Shown: positions 1-6,674 of the stretch, piece after piece
How the letters are laid out: each line of letters opens with the position of its first letter
Numbering within the stretch: the first letter of the stretch is position 1
Origin: Phoronis ovalis
Lineage: Eukaryota > Phoronida > Phoronidae
Reading direction: 5' to 3'
DNA: 11,055 bases
NCBI GenBank assembly: GCA_028565635.1
Contig: JAOXYB010056856.1
Span: forward strand, 1-11,055
Translations under genes and position numbers: made by a program
The notes under the pieces: generated by a model
What the model was told of the DNA's origin: nothing
What the model saw: only the letters and a program-made list of their open reading frames with translations
Database searches by the model: none

Positions 1-52
1 TATGTATGTATGTGTGTGTGTATATGTGATGTATGTATATAAATATATAAGA
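1..52. repeat. TG/TA-rich microsatellite
   Basis: The window opens in a run of TATG, TG and TA units (TATGTATGTATGTGTGTGTG, then mixed TATA/TGTA). It is an imperfect simple-sequence repeat that probably continues beyond the left edge. No coding or regulatory role is suggested. Confidence 0.8.
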
Positions 53-531
53 GGCAACCATAAAATTATAAATATGAAAGTTTTAAACAATATAGCAGAT
101 ATTTTATAGGGGCCTCTGAATTTAACTTCTGTTCACAAATAGTTTACAGGATAAGACATATACACTGAAACTTTAAAAGTATCTCGGGGGTATCTAAACT
201 TTCACTGGCATTTTCAGTACAATTTTAAATTTTATCTTGGTTGGTTATAGGAGATGGTCTTGATGAACATCCTCCACTCTTGTGGCGAATGTGGATTGTC
301 GTATGTGAAGTAGAATGTATCTCCCGTGTTTACAAATATGTGTTCCTAATGGTGATTCTTTGCTATAATAGTACACCATTCGTTTCCCTCATGGTAAGTT
401 GTGGTTGTCTACAATGACAAGTAACTGTGCGAAAAACCAGACTTTTAGTAATATTTAAAAGGTCACCTTTTGATATTGCTACATTCTTTAGCTATTTTCC
501 AACTATTTTGTTTGCTTTTTTTGTAATGCAG
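53..531 (+). other. intronic sequence upstream of the first visible PUSL1 exon
   Basis: This stretch ends in a polypyrimidine-rich acceptor (TTTGCTTTTTTTGTAATGCAG, last AG at 530-531), so at least its 3' part is intron. The conserved N-terminal TruA block that should precede the first visible exon (a Y-x-G-T-x-[FY]-x-G region followed by G-[VF]-Q and LE-x-A) was looked for and not found, so the missing first exon or exons should lie to the left of the window. A short unassigned open frame (229-416) ending near a donor-like ATG|GTAAGT at 391-399 is the only other structure seen; it does not resemble the missing block. Confidence 0.6.
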
Positions 532-722
532 GATGCTGTTAATGTTTTACGACCGTCGAGAAGTAGTCGTGTTGTTTGTTCCAGCAGGACTGATACTGGT
601 GTCAATGCCTTGTGCTCCACTGCACATGTTGATTTAGTTCCTAGAAACAGTGAAATTTTTTGTCCTAAAGTAGTAACGGCAGTTATGAATCATTATTTAC
701 AGCACAATGGTATAAATGTCAG
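532..722 (+). CDS. PUSL1: PUSL1 exon A (catalytic aspartate exon)
   Basis: This 191-nt exon has an acceptor ...TTTTGTAATGCAG and donor AG|GTATG. It starts at phase 0 and ends after two bases of an Arg codon. It encodes DAVNVLRPSR, the SSRTDTGVNAL catalytic motif and a segment ending NHYLQHNGINV, which matches the 'L-N-x-x-L' helix that follows the active site in TruA enzymes. An ATG in the same open frame at 427 lies in the intron and is not a credible start. Confidence 0.93.
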
Positions 723-3700
723 GTATGATGTAAATAATTTAGTCTGTTTTGTTTGTGTAATTGACAAGCATCCTAAACAAATTTGTTCAGCTCAGACAAA
801 ATCAAAAGTAATAATAAAATAGTCAAGTAGTAAACTTCAGCATTGCTCTTTATTTATCATATATTAACATTAAAAATTGAATATATTCATTTGTCAAATG
901 TTTTCTTGTGTCTTTTCAGAATAATTAAGACACGGAGGGTATCAAACTCATTCAGTGCAATCTACAATGCAAAGTCTCGAACATATGTATATCGTCTTGC
1001 TGTATCTGATTCAAAAGATATCTTAAAGTATGTGATTTGTCAATCGTTATGGGAGGAACGCAAGTCTTTATGCCTTAAATCGTAAGTAGTACTCTTTGTA
1101 TATTTTGTCTTCACACCCTAGGGCAAGTACATGTCTATCTAGCTGTCATAATTCTCTCCTCTTAACTGAGATGCTAGTTTTTTTACCGTTGTCCACCTTT
1201 TTGCTTTCAATAGCAAATTGTCTAAATATGTCCTTTATCTAGCTAAACAATTCCACCTACTTGGCAGACAAGATTTTACTGTACTTGATCCGGATTTGAC
1301 ACTTTAATTCTAGTCATTTTATTCAGCTCTTAGATATTTGTTCAATGGGATTTTGTTCTTTTGCTTCATTTTATTTTAAGATTCATCCAATATGAATGTC
1401 AAAAGACTGGAATTATAATTTTTTTAAACATGTAGTTGGGCTGTAATATTTGTATTTTCCTATTTCACACTGATGCTAATCTATTTTTTGGGAATTCTTC
1501 ATTTTCAGTCCACCATTTGACTTAACTAAAGTTGTAGATGCAATTCCTCTGCTCAATGGTACACTTAATTTTACATCATTTAGAAATATTGGTGGTAAAG
1601 AAAGAGATCCTGTCAGAACATTAAAGTTAGATATCAAGCAAAGTACAGGAATATTACAAGAACACTGCAGTAACAATATTAATGATAGGATACAATTTTA
1701 TGATTTACTGTTTCATTCAAAAGGATTTCTTTATAAACAGGTAATAGAGTACAACAGTAAAAGTATCTGTGTAGATTGTAGTTCCTAATGTGTTGATATA
1801 GTTTTTACTGGGTTCAGGTAGAATTCTGCTGCCAGGGTTACAGTGAGGGCAAAGCGACATGATCGTGTCACACGTATACTTCAGTAAACAACTGTACTGG
1901 CTGCCAGTAAGGCAACGTATAGGTTTTGGCACCAACTTATCTTAATTTATTTAATCTTATTTTAATAAGGTATTCTCCTGCTAGAGACTTGCGCTCTTCA
2001 ATTCACACTGATTTTGTTGTGCTGAAAACACATCCCTCATTTTATGGAGACAGAACTTTCTCAGTTTGTGCATCAAAGCTATGGAATATCTGCCCAGGTT
2101 TAAATGGTTTTAAATTATTATTAAAGATATTCCTTTTTATATCCATTGCTTTTATCTCTTCCACTGTTTTTTATTGCATTTCAAACTATGTACTATTTCT
2201 TAATTTAACTCTTTAATTTTAACATATTTTTATTGTCATATTTTAAATTATTTACTTCAGCTCCTTTGAATGGCTGTATCAGATACATAGACAACTCATG
2301 TCAGCAGATGCAATCATCATTGCTACCGTTTGCAAAGAAGTGCGGCCCTGTGGTATTTCGTGACGTTTCACTTTATAATTAGGACGTCAGTTATGTAGCA
2401 AAGGTATTACTGCATTAACTTGAATCATAGGGGGAACATGCATATTTTAGAATGCCAATGCTTTGTGATGATATGATAATGAGTAGATTGGATTTTCACA
2501 AAGATTCCTGCTGCTGTTCAAGCTAATGTGGTAATACCTTTCCTGCATAACTAATGTGCTCATTATAAAATGAAATATTAACAACAAAATACTGTTATAC
2601 CATAGGGACACTCCCCAAGAAAGCTGGATCAGGCCAGACCAAAAAAACCTTGTTTAACAGTCGAACAGCATCAAATTTAGACATTTTAATTTTTTAAAAC
2701 TTTTTTTAACCAATTTTTTTTTGAAAAACAGCCTGACCTACTCTGTTTTTGAAATCTTTCGCCCATTAAGCAACTTATCTATTTTAACTTATCTAAGATA
2801 TCATTTTATTTTTTTTTAAACATTCAAAAAACAGCGTTTCTGTGGTAAACTACAAAACTGTAAGTCATGTAAAATAGCTCTCAGCAAAGTGATGTTATCA
2901 CTTTTGCATGATTAAATTGACACACTACCTCACAAGTTAACATATTTCATCATAGTTATTCCATTGTTTACTGTTGTATCCTTGTCCTGTAAGTGTCTGC
3001 TAGCCCAGTTCATATGTTTATTTTAAAAGCTGTTAAAGAAAACAACACAAATTCAAATGAACAGATTTTTTTTTTTACAAACTGTTCTTATTACAAAATT
3101 TCTGAATTTGCGAATTCAGGCCTACCTAACCAGCATAGACTTGAACCGTCACTCTGTCGTCGTGCACTTGTTTCCTACCGTTCGAACCCTTTTTCGTATT
3201 TCGCACCGAAATTCCTGCACAAGTTGCCAGGAACTCGTACAGCTTTCCGGAGGTTCGGACCTGCTGTTCGACAAGTGTTCGAATCTCCGGAAAGCTGTAT
3301 GAGTTCCTGGCAACTTGTGCGAGTCTATGGAAATGACAGTTCGAGTAGCAGGAATTTCGGTGAGAAACCTGGAAAAAGGATTTGAATGGTAGGAAACAGG
3401 TGCGCGACGACAGATTGACGGTTTGAGTCTGCGCTGGTTAGGTAAGCCTGGAATTTATATTGCTATGTATTCTGGTTTTTCTTTGGCTTTACTGAAATAT
3501 ACCAGTAATAAGCAATCACGAGGTTCAAAAACTGAGACGTAGACTTTTTAAAATGATGTCTCTTTTCGTCAGAAGCTGTACTACATGTATTTTGCATCAT
3601 AGTCTCAAATTTGCATTATCTGACATTAAATAATTTTGAATTTCTTTTTGGTGTATATTTTTTTACCTAAAATTTTTCTTTGTAATGATAGTTATAGGTA

Positions 3701-4718
3701 ATACCTTATTCCCTAGGTCAGAAGAATCACTGGAGCCCTGTGCCAAGTGGGTTATGGTAAAATGACAGCAGATGACATTAAATATTTACTTGATAACCCT
3801 CAGGATGTTGGATTTGCTTCAAAAATGGCTGTTCTTGCTCCTCCTTATGCTCTATACCTGAAAAATGTTGAATATGACGAAAAAGGTAAGCCGACATCCT
3901 TGTGAAATCTTTCTTAAAGTTATTTATCCTTACTGCCATTTTTTTGTTATTTTCTTCTTGCTTCGTATATACATCGCTCTGAGTGTCGGAGCCTATTAAC
4001 CTCCGCTAGAATATTTAAAACTTTCATATTTTATGATTTCTTACCTTTTAAATTTTGTCTAAGCTTCATTTATAGACTCTGAAATAACTCAAACCTATTC
4101 CCTGCCCGTCAATCAACTTGAAAACACCGCCCAACTAAAGTAGCCAATCACAATGCATGGCATAATTTCCAACAACTAATGAAATAATTAGCTTCTAAGA
4201 AGACCCGTTTGCCACGTACCCTTCCTTATGCACTGCTTCATAGTAACTGTTCGCCCCAATATAATTTTGGTTCTCACGAGTTCTCATTGGCTGTCGCTTG
4301 CTTAAATTTATGGAAGCGTATCCAGGCGGAAGATCAAAGGCCTGAGTGAGTTGTTTCAGAGTCTATAAATGAAGCTACGATAAGATATAAAATTTGAATT
4401 TAGAGGTAAGAAGCTATAACATAGGAAAATTTTAAACGATATAAGCTGACATTTATAGGCTCTGACACTCAGGGTGATATAAATACACTTTACCGTCATG
4501 TTTTGTGTAACTCAGTGCTTGATTTTTAAAATTCATTTAATTAAATAATTCCGAGTCATAGAAAACGTGCTGTAGATATCAGTTAAAAAATATGCAAATA
4601 ACTGGGGAAATAATGTTTACCTTTGCTTTTGATAGATATGGAATTGCCAAATGAAACAGATGATGAACAGAGTACAGATGATAATACCACAGAAGTTTTT
4701 CATTCCTCATCATTGTGA
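532..4718 (+). CDS. PUSL1: tRNA pseudouridine synthase-like 1 (TruA family), 5' partial, five exons
   Basis: TruA-family enzymes isomerise uridine to pseudouridine in tRNA. Human PUSL1 is a mitochondrial member of about 300 residues. Joining 532-722, 920-1081, 1509-1740, 3717-3885 and 4636-4718 gives 837 nt, that is 278 codons plus TGA, all in frame with GT-AG introns. Numbering from the first visible residue, the catalytic motif SSRTDTGVNAL has its nucleophile Asp at residue 21 (592-594). RTYVYRL (84-90) carries the conserved aromatic block, NFTSFRNIGG and DPVRTL (138-156) match the C-terminal half of the fold, and FLYKQVRRITGAL (191-203) is the family's 'F-L-x-x-x-V-R-x-I-x-G' segment. APPYALYL (236-243) matches the conserved end of the domain. 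About 50-60 N-terminal residues are missing and should be encoded upstream. Two family positions differ: GVHA reads GVNA, and the usual F-H-A-R reads FSAI. The protein ends in an acidic tail. Family assignment is very firm. The PUSL1 rather than PUS1/PUS3 label rests on motif resemblance (SSRTD, LYxKQVRR) recalled without a search. Confidence 0.93.
920..1081 (+). CDS. PUSL1: PUSL1 exon B
   Basis: This 162-nt exon has acceptor TTGTGTCTTTTCAG and donor TC|GTAAGT. Its first base completes the split Arg codon, and its last two bases begin a Ser codon completed in exon C. It encodes RRVSNSFSAIYNAKSRTYVY, equivalent to the 'F-H-A-R-x-x-A-x-x-R-x-Y-x-Y' strand of TruA proteins, with the HAR triplet altered. 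The preceding intron (723-919) is only 197 bp. Confidence 0.92.
1509..1740 (+). CDS. PUSL1: PUSL1 exon C
   Basis: This 232-nt exon has acceptor CATTTTCAG and donor CAG|GTAATA. One base completes the Ser codon; the exon then reads 77 full codons and ends at phase 0. It encodes the LLNGTLNFTSFRNIGG and DPVRTL blocks and finishes with GFLYKQ, directly continuing into VRRITGAL of exon D. The preceding intron (1082-1508, 427 bp) contains no recognised element. Confidence 0.93.
1815..2150 (+). mobile_element. decayed non-LTR retrotransposon (CR1/L2-type) 3' end of the reverse-transcriptase ORF
   Basis: Translated pieces match the familiar C-terminal end of LINE reverse-transcriptase proteins. NSAARV followed by a DRVTRILQ-like stretch (from about 1822) resembles 'QNxAARLVT...DHVTPVL'. 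WLPVRQRI (about 1899-1922) is the hallmark 'LHWLPVxxRI' block. APTYLNLF, then RYSPARDLRSS and YGDRTFSVCASKLWN (1926-2090) match 'APxYLxxLL...YxPxRxLRSS...YGxRxFSxxAPxLWNxLP'. The copy is dead: the pieces lie in at least two frames, a stop sits before the WLPV block, and the roughly 12 residues normally between RI and APxYL are missing. It lies in the same orientation as the host gene. The clade is judged from the motif set only. Confidence 0.82.
2389..2552. repeat. short inverted-repeat (MITE-like) element
   Basis: The segments 2389-2424 and 2517-2552 are 36-nt inverted copies matching at 31 of 36 positions (both read AGTTATG.AG.AAAGGTATTA... when one is reverse-complemented). About 92 nt lies between them. 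The structure could be a small non-autonomous DNA transposon or a foldback remnant. No clear target duplication was identified. Confidence 0.65.
3117..3450. mobile_element. foldback/MITE-like element with near-full-length inverted arms
   Basis: The left arm (3117-3260) and right arm (3277-3450) are inverted copies leaving a loop of about 16 nt. Ends read CAGGCCTACCTAACCAGC and, reverse-complemented, CAGGCTTACCTAACCAGC. The inner parts share GCACAAGTTGCCAGGAACTC and AGCTTTCCGGAG. GAATT directly flanks both ends (3112-3116 and 3451-3455), which is a plausible 5-bp target-site duplication. It could also be partly coincidental, because GAATTC is itself palindromic. The right arm carries 28 nt (about 3321-3348) missing from the left. 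There is no transposase, so the element is non-autonomous. Confidence 0.85.
3717..3885 (+). CDS. PUSL1: PUSL1 exon D
   Basis: This 169-nt exon has acceptor TTCCCTAG and donor AAAAG|GTAAG. It starts at phase 0 and ends after the first base of an Asp codon. It encodes VRRITGALCQVGYGKMT, the conserved 'V-R-x-I-x-G-x-L-x-x-V-G' helix of TruA enzymes, then a helix equivalent to the family's 'ILE...P' region and APPYALYLKNVEYDEK, the usual 'APPxGLxLxxVxY' end of the domain. Confidence 0.94.
3973..4478. mobile_element. foldback/MITE-like element in the last PUSL1 intron
   Basis: The left arm (3973-4091) and right arm (4347-4478) are inverted copies. Both ends read ATC.C.CTGAGTGTC.GAGCC after reverse-complementing the right arm, and both inner ends share AGCTTCATTTATAGACTCTG. 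A unique core of about 255 bp (4092-4346) lies between them, containing the weak inverted pair AGCCAAT/ATTGGCT. Flanks TATATACA and TATAAATA could be a diverged 8-bp duplication (two mismatches), but this is weak in TA-rich sequence. No coding capacity was seen. Confidence 0.8.
4636..4718 (+). CDS. PUSL1: PUSL1 terminal coding exon E (acidic tail)
   Basis: The acceptor is TTTGATAG after the T-rich tract TTACCTTTGCTTTTG. Two bases complete the Asp codon begun in exon D; the exon then encodes MELPNETDDEQSTDD and further residues to SSSL and TGA at 4716-4718. This tail of about 27 residues is rich in Asp, Glu, Asn, Ser and Thr and lies beyond the catalytic fold. It is likely disordered, and no function can be assigned. 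Confidence 0.88.
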
Positions 4719-4750
4719 TATTAGATATGTGTGATAATGTTTTCAGTTTC

Positions 4751-4756
4751 AATAAA
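4751..4756 (+). terminator. PUSL1 polyadenylation signal AATAAA
   Basis: A canonical AATAAA lies 33 nt after the TGA codon, implying cleavage near 4770 and a very short 3' UTR. The context is TTTCAATAAAGTAACA. Confidence 0.8.
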
Positions 4757-4864
4757 GTAACATAGGAAATATTAATGTAACTCTGTTAAATATTATGTCT
4801 TTCACCCTTTAAAGAAAAGATATGAATGTTCAAACACTATTAAAGTTAATAATATAGGAAATCT

Positions 4865-4880
4865 AAGGAACATGTTCCTT
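4865..4880. promoter_or_regulatory. perfect 16-bp palindrome AAGGAACATGTTCCTT
   Basis: The sequence is an exact inverted repeat. Its central decamer GAACATGTTC fits the p53-family half-site pattern RRRCWWGYYY. No adjacent second half-site was found, so a regulatory role is only a possibility. It lies about 110 bp past the PUSL1 polyadenylation signal. Confidence 0.3.
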
Positions 4881-5291
4881 GCTCTGGAGACACTGTGTTT
4901 CAAAAATAACCATATTTTACACTTGTTTCAGTTCATTTATGTTTCTATATGAAGCATTTCTCCAGAGCTCAGTCCCAAAGCAAATGAACCTCACACTGGA
5001 ATGTCTATGTCAGCATGCAATTCTGTGTACTGTATGCCCAAAGAGTAGGAAATTAAAACTGTTAGGCAATTTGGAATAAAGAAAATGTGTAGCATTGCAC
5101 TTTTATGTCATTTTTACAAAAATAAAATATTTTTGTTACTGTATGCAATGAACAGCAAACCAAAAATAGAATGTAAAAAATACAATCTAAAATATTACCC
5201 GAACCTCACTCATTCCCCCAAAAGTTATTTGTACCCCACAACTTTGTCTCACATAATATTCAAAATCATATGTAGTGATGTGACAGTTTGA

Positions 5292-5308
5292 TAGTGACAC
5301 CTGGTGGC
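5292..5308 (+). promoter_or_regulatory. CTCF-like word
   Basis: TAGTGACACCTGGTGGC agrees at 14 of 17 positions with the familiar CTCF core TAGCGCCCCCTGGTGGC. It sits between two apparent transcription units. A single word of this length has modest specificity, so this is a suggestion only. Confidence 0.25.
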
Positions 5309-5537
5309 ATAATTGATATTAAAAGCAGCAATCGACCTATCACCACTGCGGTCTGACGGTGTTTCACATGTAATTTTTTTAGTTTGAAATAACATTTAAA
5401 CCATTTTCTCAGTCACAGAAAACCCAAGGTTTTTACTCCTGGTGAAGAATAATTACTATTAAATTGTTTGTCTTCAAACAATGAGTACAATGTAACAGGA
5501 CAGATGTCAAATTTGAATGAGTGCTTATAATCAGTAC

Positions 5538-5940
5538 CTAGCTGTCATGATAAAAAGGATTAAATCCAATCCACTTTGTTTTTCAAAATCATCATCCATG
5601 GAAATATATTTTTTGGTGGAAATGATATTTTTATTTTCTACATTGCCCCCAGCTTTTTTTGTAAAATCTAGAACACCAGTTTGTAGACCTGACTCATAGA
5701 TGGGTTCATCAACCATAAAAGATATTTTTACTATTAAATGGTGTGATAATATGTAATTAGACAGGGGAATCAGAGTAGTTGTTAATGAACAAGATCTCCC
5801 TAGCTTGCCATCAACTAAAATCCCTTGAAACCAATGAATCGAAAGCAAATCCCCAAAAACTAATACAGAAAACCCGGGACAAGAATACTGTAATTTAATA
5901 TTTGGAAAAACTGCTTCCACACCTAATCTATAGGGAGTTC
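5538..5940 (-). CDS. candidate internal exon of an unidentified minus-strand gene (or a gene fragment)
   Basis: On the minus strand an open frame of about 134 codons lies between an acceptor-like TCTACTACCCCAG (just above 5940) and a donor-like CTAG|GTACTG (just below 5538); a TGA follows at once if the donor is not used. The product starts TPYRLGVEAVFPNIKLQYSC and includes CPGFSVLVFGD, DGKLGRSCSLTT and EPIYESGLQTGVLDF. It has two cysteines, alternating hydrophobic stretches that suggest a beta-rich domain, and a lysine/aspartate-rich segment near the end. I do not recognise the family. The length, balanced amino-acid use and splice-like edges favour true coding origin in DNA this AT-rich. 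No partner exon was found on the minus strand in the neighbouring 700 bp on either side, so it may be a captured or decayed fragment. Confidence 0.45.
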
Positions 5941-6420
5941 CTGGGGTAGTAGATAATTACATAATTACCTACACCCGCTGTTAATCCTATCTTGAAGTAA
6001 AAGAGATACTTTTATCCCATTAATTTTGATGGAAAGAGTTCATTCGTGACGTTAAGGGAGCAGTGTATTAGTAAAAGTTATGAAAAACAATTAGCTAAAT
6101 AATTGAAATCAACAGACATTGCAATTATATTATCGTTATTAAAGTCTTAAACATTAAAACTGTGTTTATTGAACATATAGATAAAAACCAAAAATACGCA
6201 TCTCTAGTTTGGAACCCTTCATCCCTCTATGTTGTGAACTGTTCAGCTATTAAATTTAACTCCCCACAACTTTAATAAGACATTAAAACAGTAGTAAAGT
6301 AACATTCATTTTCAAATTAATGGTAGCAGTTCAAATTATGGGCAACCTGTCATTTATTAATAATTTTCAGCAATGTTAAAATTGTCATAATTTTTTATTA
6401 CATACTATTTAATTTGCATT
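5941..6420. other. intergenic stretch upstream of the second plus-strand gene
   Basis: AT-rich, with frequent stops in all frames inspected. No repeat arms, RNA gene or exon was recognised. It should contain the promoter of the signal-peptide gene, but no convincing TATA box stands out near the more GC-rich block that begins at 6421 (CACCGGGGAAGG). Confidence 0.5.
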
Positions 6421-6674
6421 CACCGGGGAAGGCATCCGTATGAAGTGCCGGAGTTGGGGATTCCTTGGAACTTCAAAGTAAGAATAGTTGTGTGCAGTCT
6501 GCAGAGGAAGAAAGCACTGTTTTTCTCCAAAATAGACAGTGTTGTGAGTTGTATAGCACCGGATTACTTAAGTTTATGTCACTACAACAATAACAGGAGT
6601 ATATGTGGAATTTTGAATAAATTTCTGGAGACAAAAGGGCTTTATTTTATTGTTTGTTGCGACCAAGATTTATA
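6421..6674 (+). promoter_or_regulatory. putative 5' UTR / promoter-proximal region with short upstream ORFs
   Basis: This stretch begins with the more GC-rich CACCGGGGAAGGCATCCG and leads to the ATG at 6675. Three short ATG frames end before the main start: 6440-6481 (13 codons plus stop), 6576-6593 (5 codons plus stop) and 6603-6620 (5 codons plus stop). If the transcript starts near 6421, these could dampen translation. The transcription start cannot be fixed from sequence. A longer open frame here (6445-6675) lacks an ATG start and is not treated as a gene. Confidence 0.35.

Larger units (their letters stand above)
1741..3716 (+). other. PUSL1 intron C-D, repeat-rich
   Basis: This 1,976-bp intron is bounded by CAG|GTAATA and CCCTAG|GTC. 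It contains a decayed LINE 3' end (about 1815-2150), a small inverted-repeat element (2389-2552), T-rich low-complexity stretches (2690-2820) and a 334-bp foldback element (3117-3450). Open frames across the foldback are by-products of its arms and not genes. Confidence 0.85.
4770..5530. other. intergenic stretch, no gene recognised
   Basis: AT-rich sequence downstream of PUSL1. Open frames on the plus strand (for example 4879-5079 and 5085-5291) have no recognisable motif, and their composition looks like translated noncoding DNA. Notable short items are the perfect palindrome at 4865-4880 and the CTCF-like word at 5292-5308, listed separately. Confidence 0.6.

Noticed and set aside
427-531. 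ATG at 427 as the start of the protein containing the SSRTD motif
   Set aside because: The 35 codons before 532 are a hydrophobic translation of an intron end with a clear polypyrimidine tract and AG. They lack the TruA N-terminal motifs.
1476-1935. Minus-strand open frames at 1476-1676 and 1717-1935
   Set aside because: They are antisense to PUSL1 exon C and to the LINE remnant, where the plus-strand translation gives clear family motifs.
2993-3385. 130-codon and 81-codon plus-strand open frames (2993-3385, 3057-3302)
   Set aside because: Both run through the arms of the foldback element and include its reverse-complement partner. Their residues reflect the repeat and not a protein family.
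4879-5291. Two consecutive plus-strand frames downstream of PUSL1
   Set aside because: They lie after the polyadenylation signal and have no recognisable motif. Their residues look like translated noncoding sequence.
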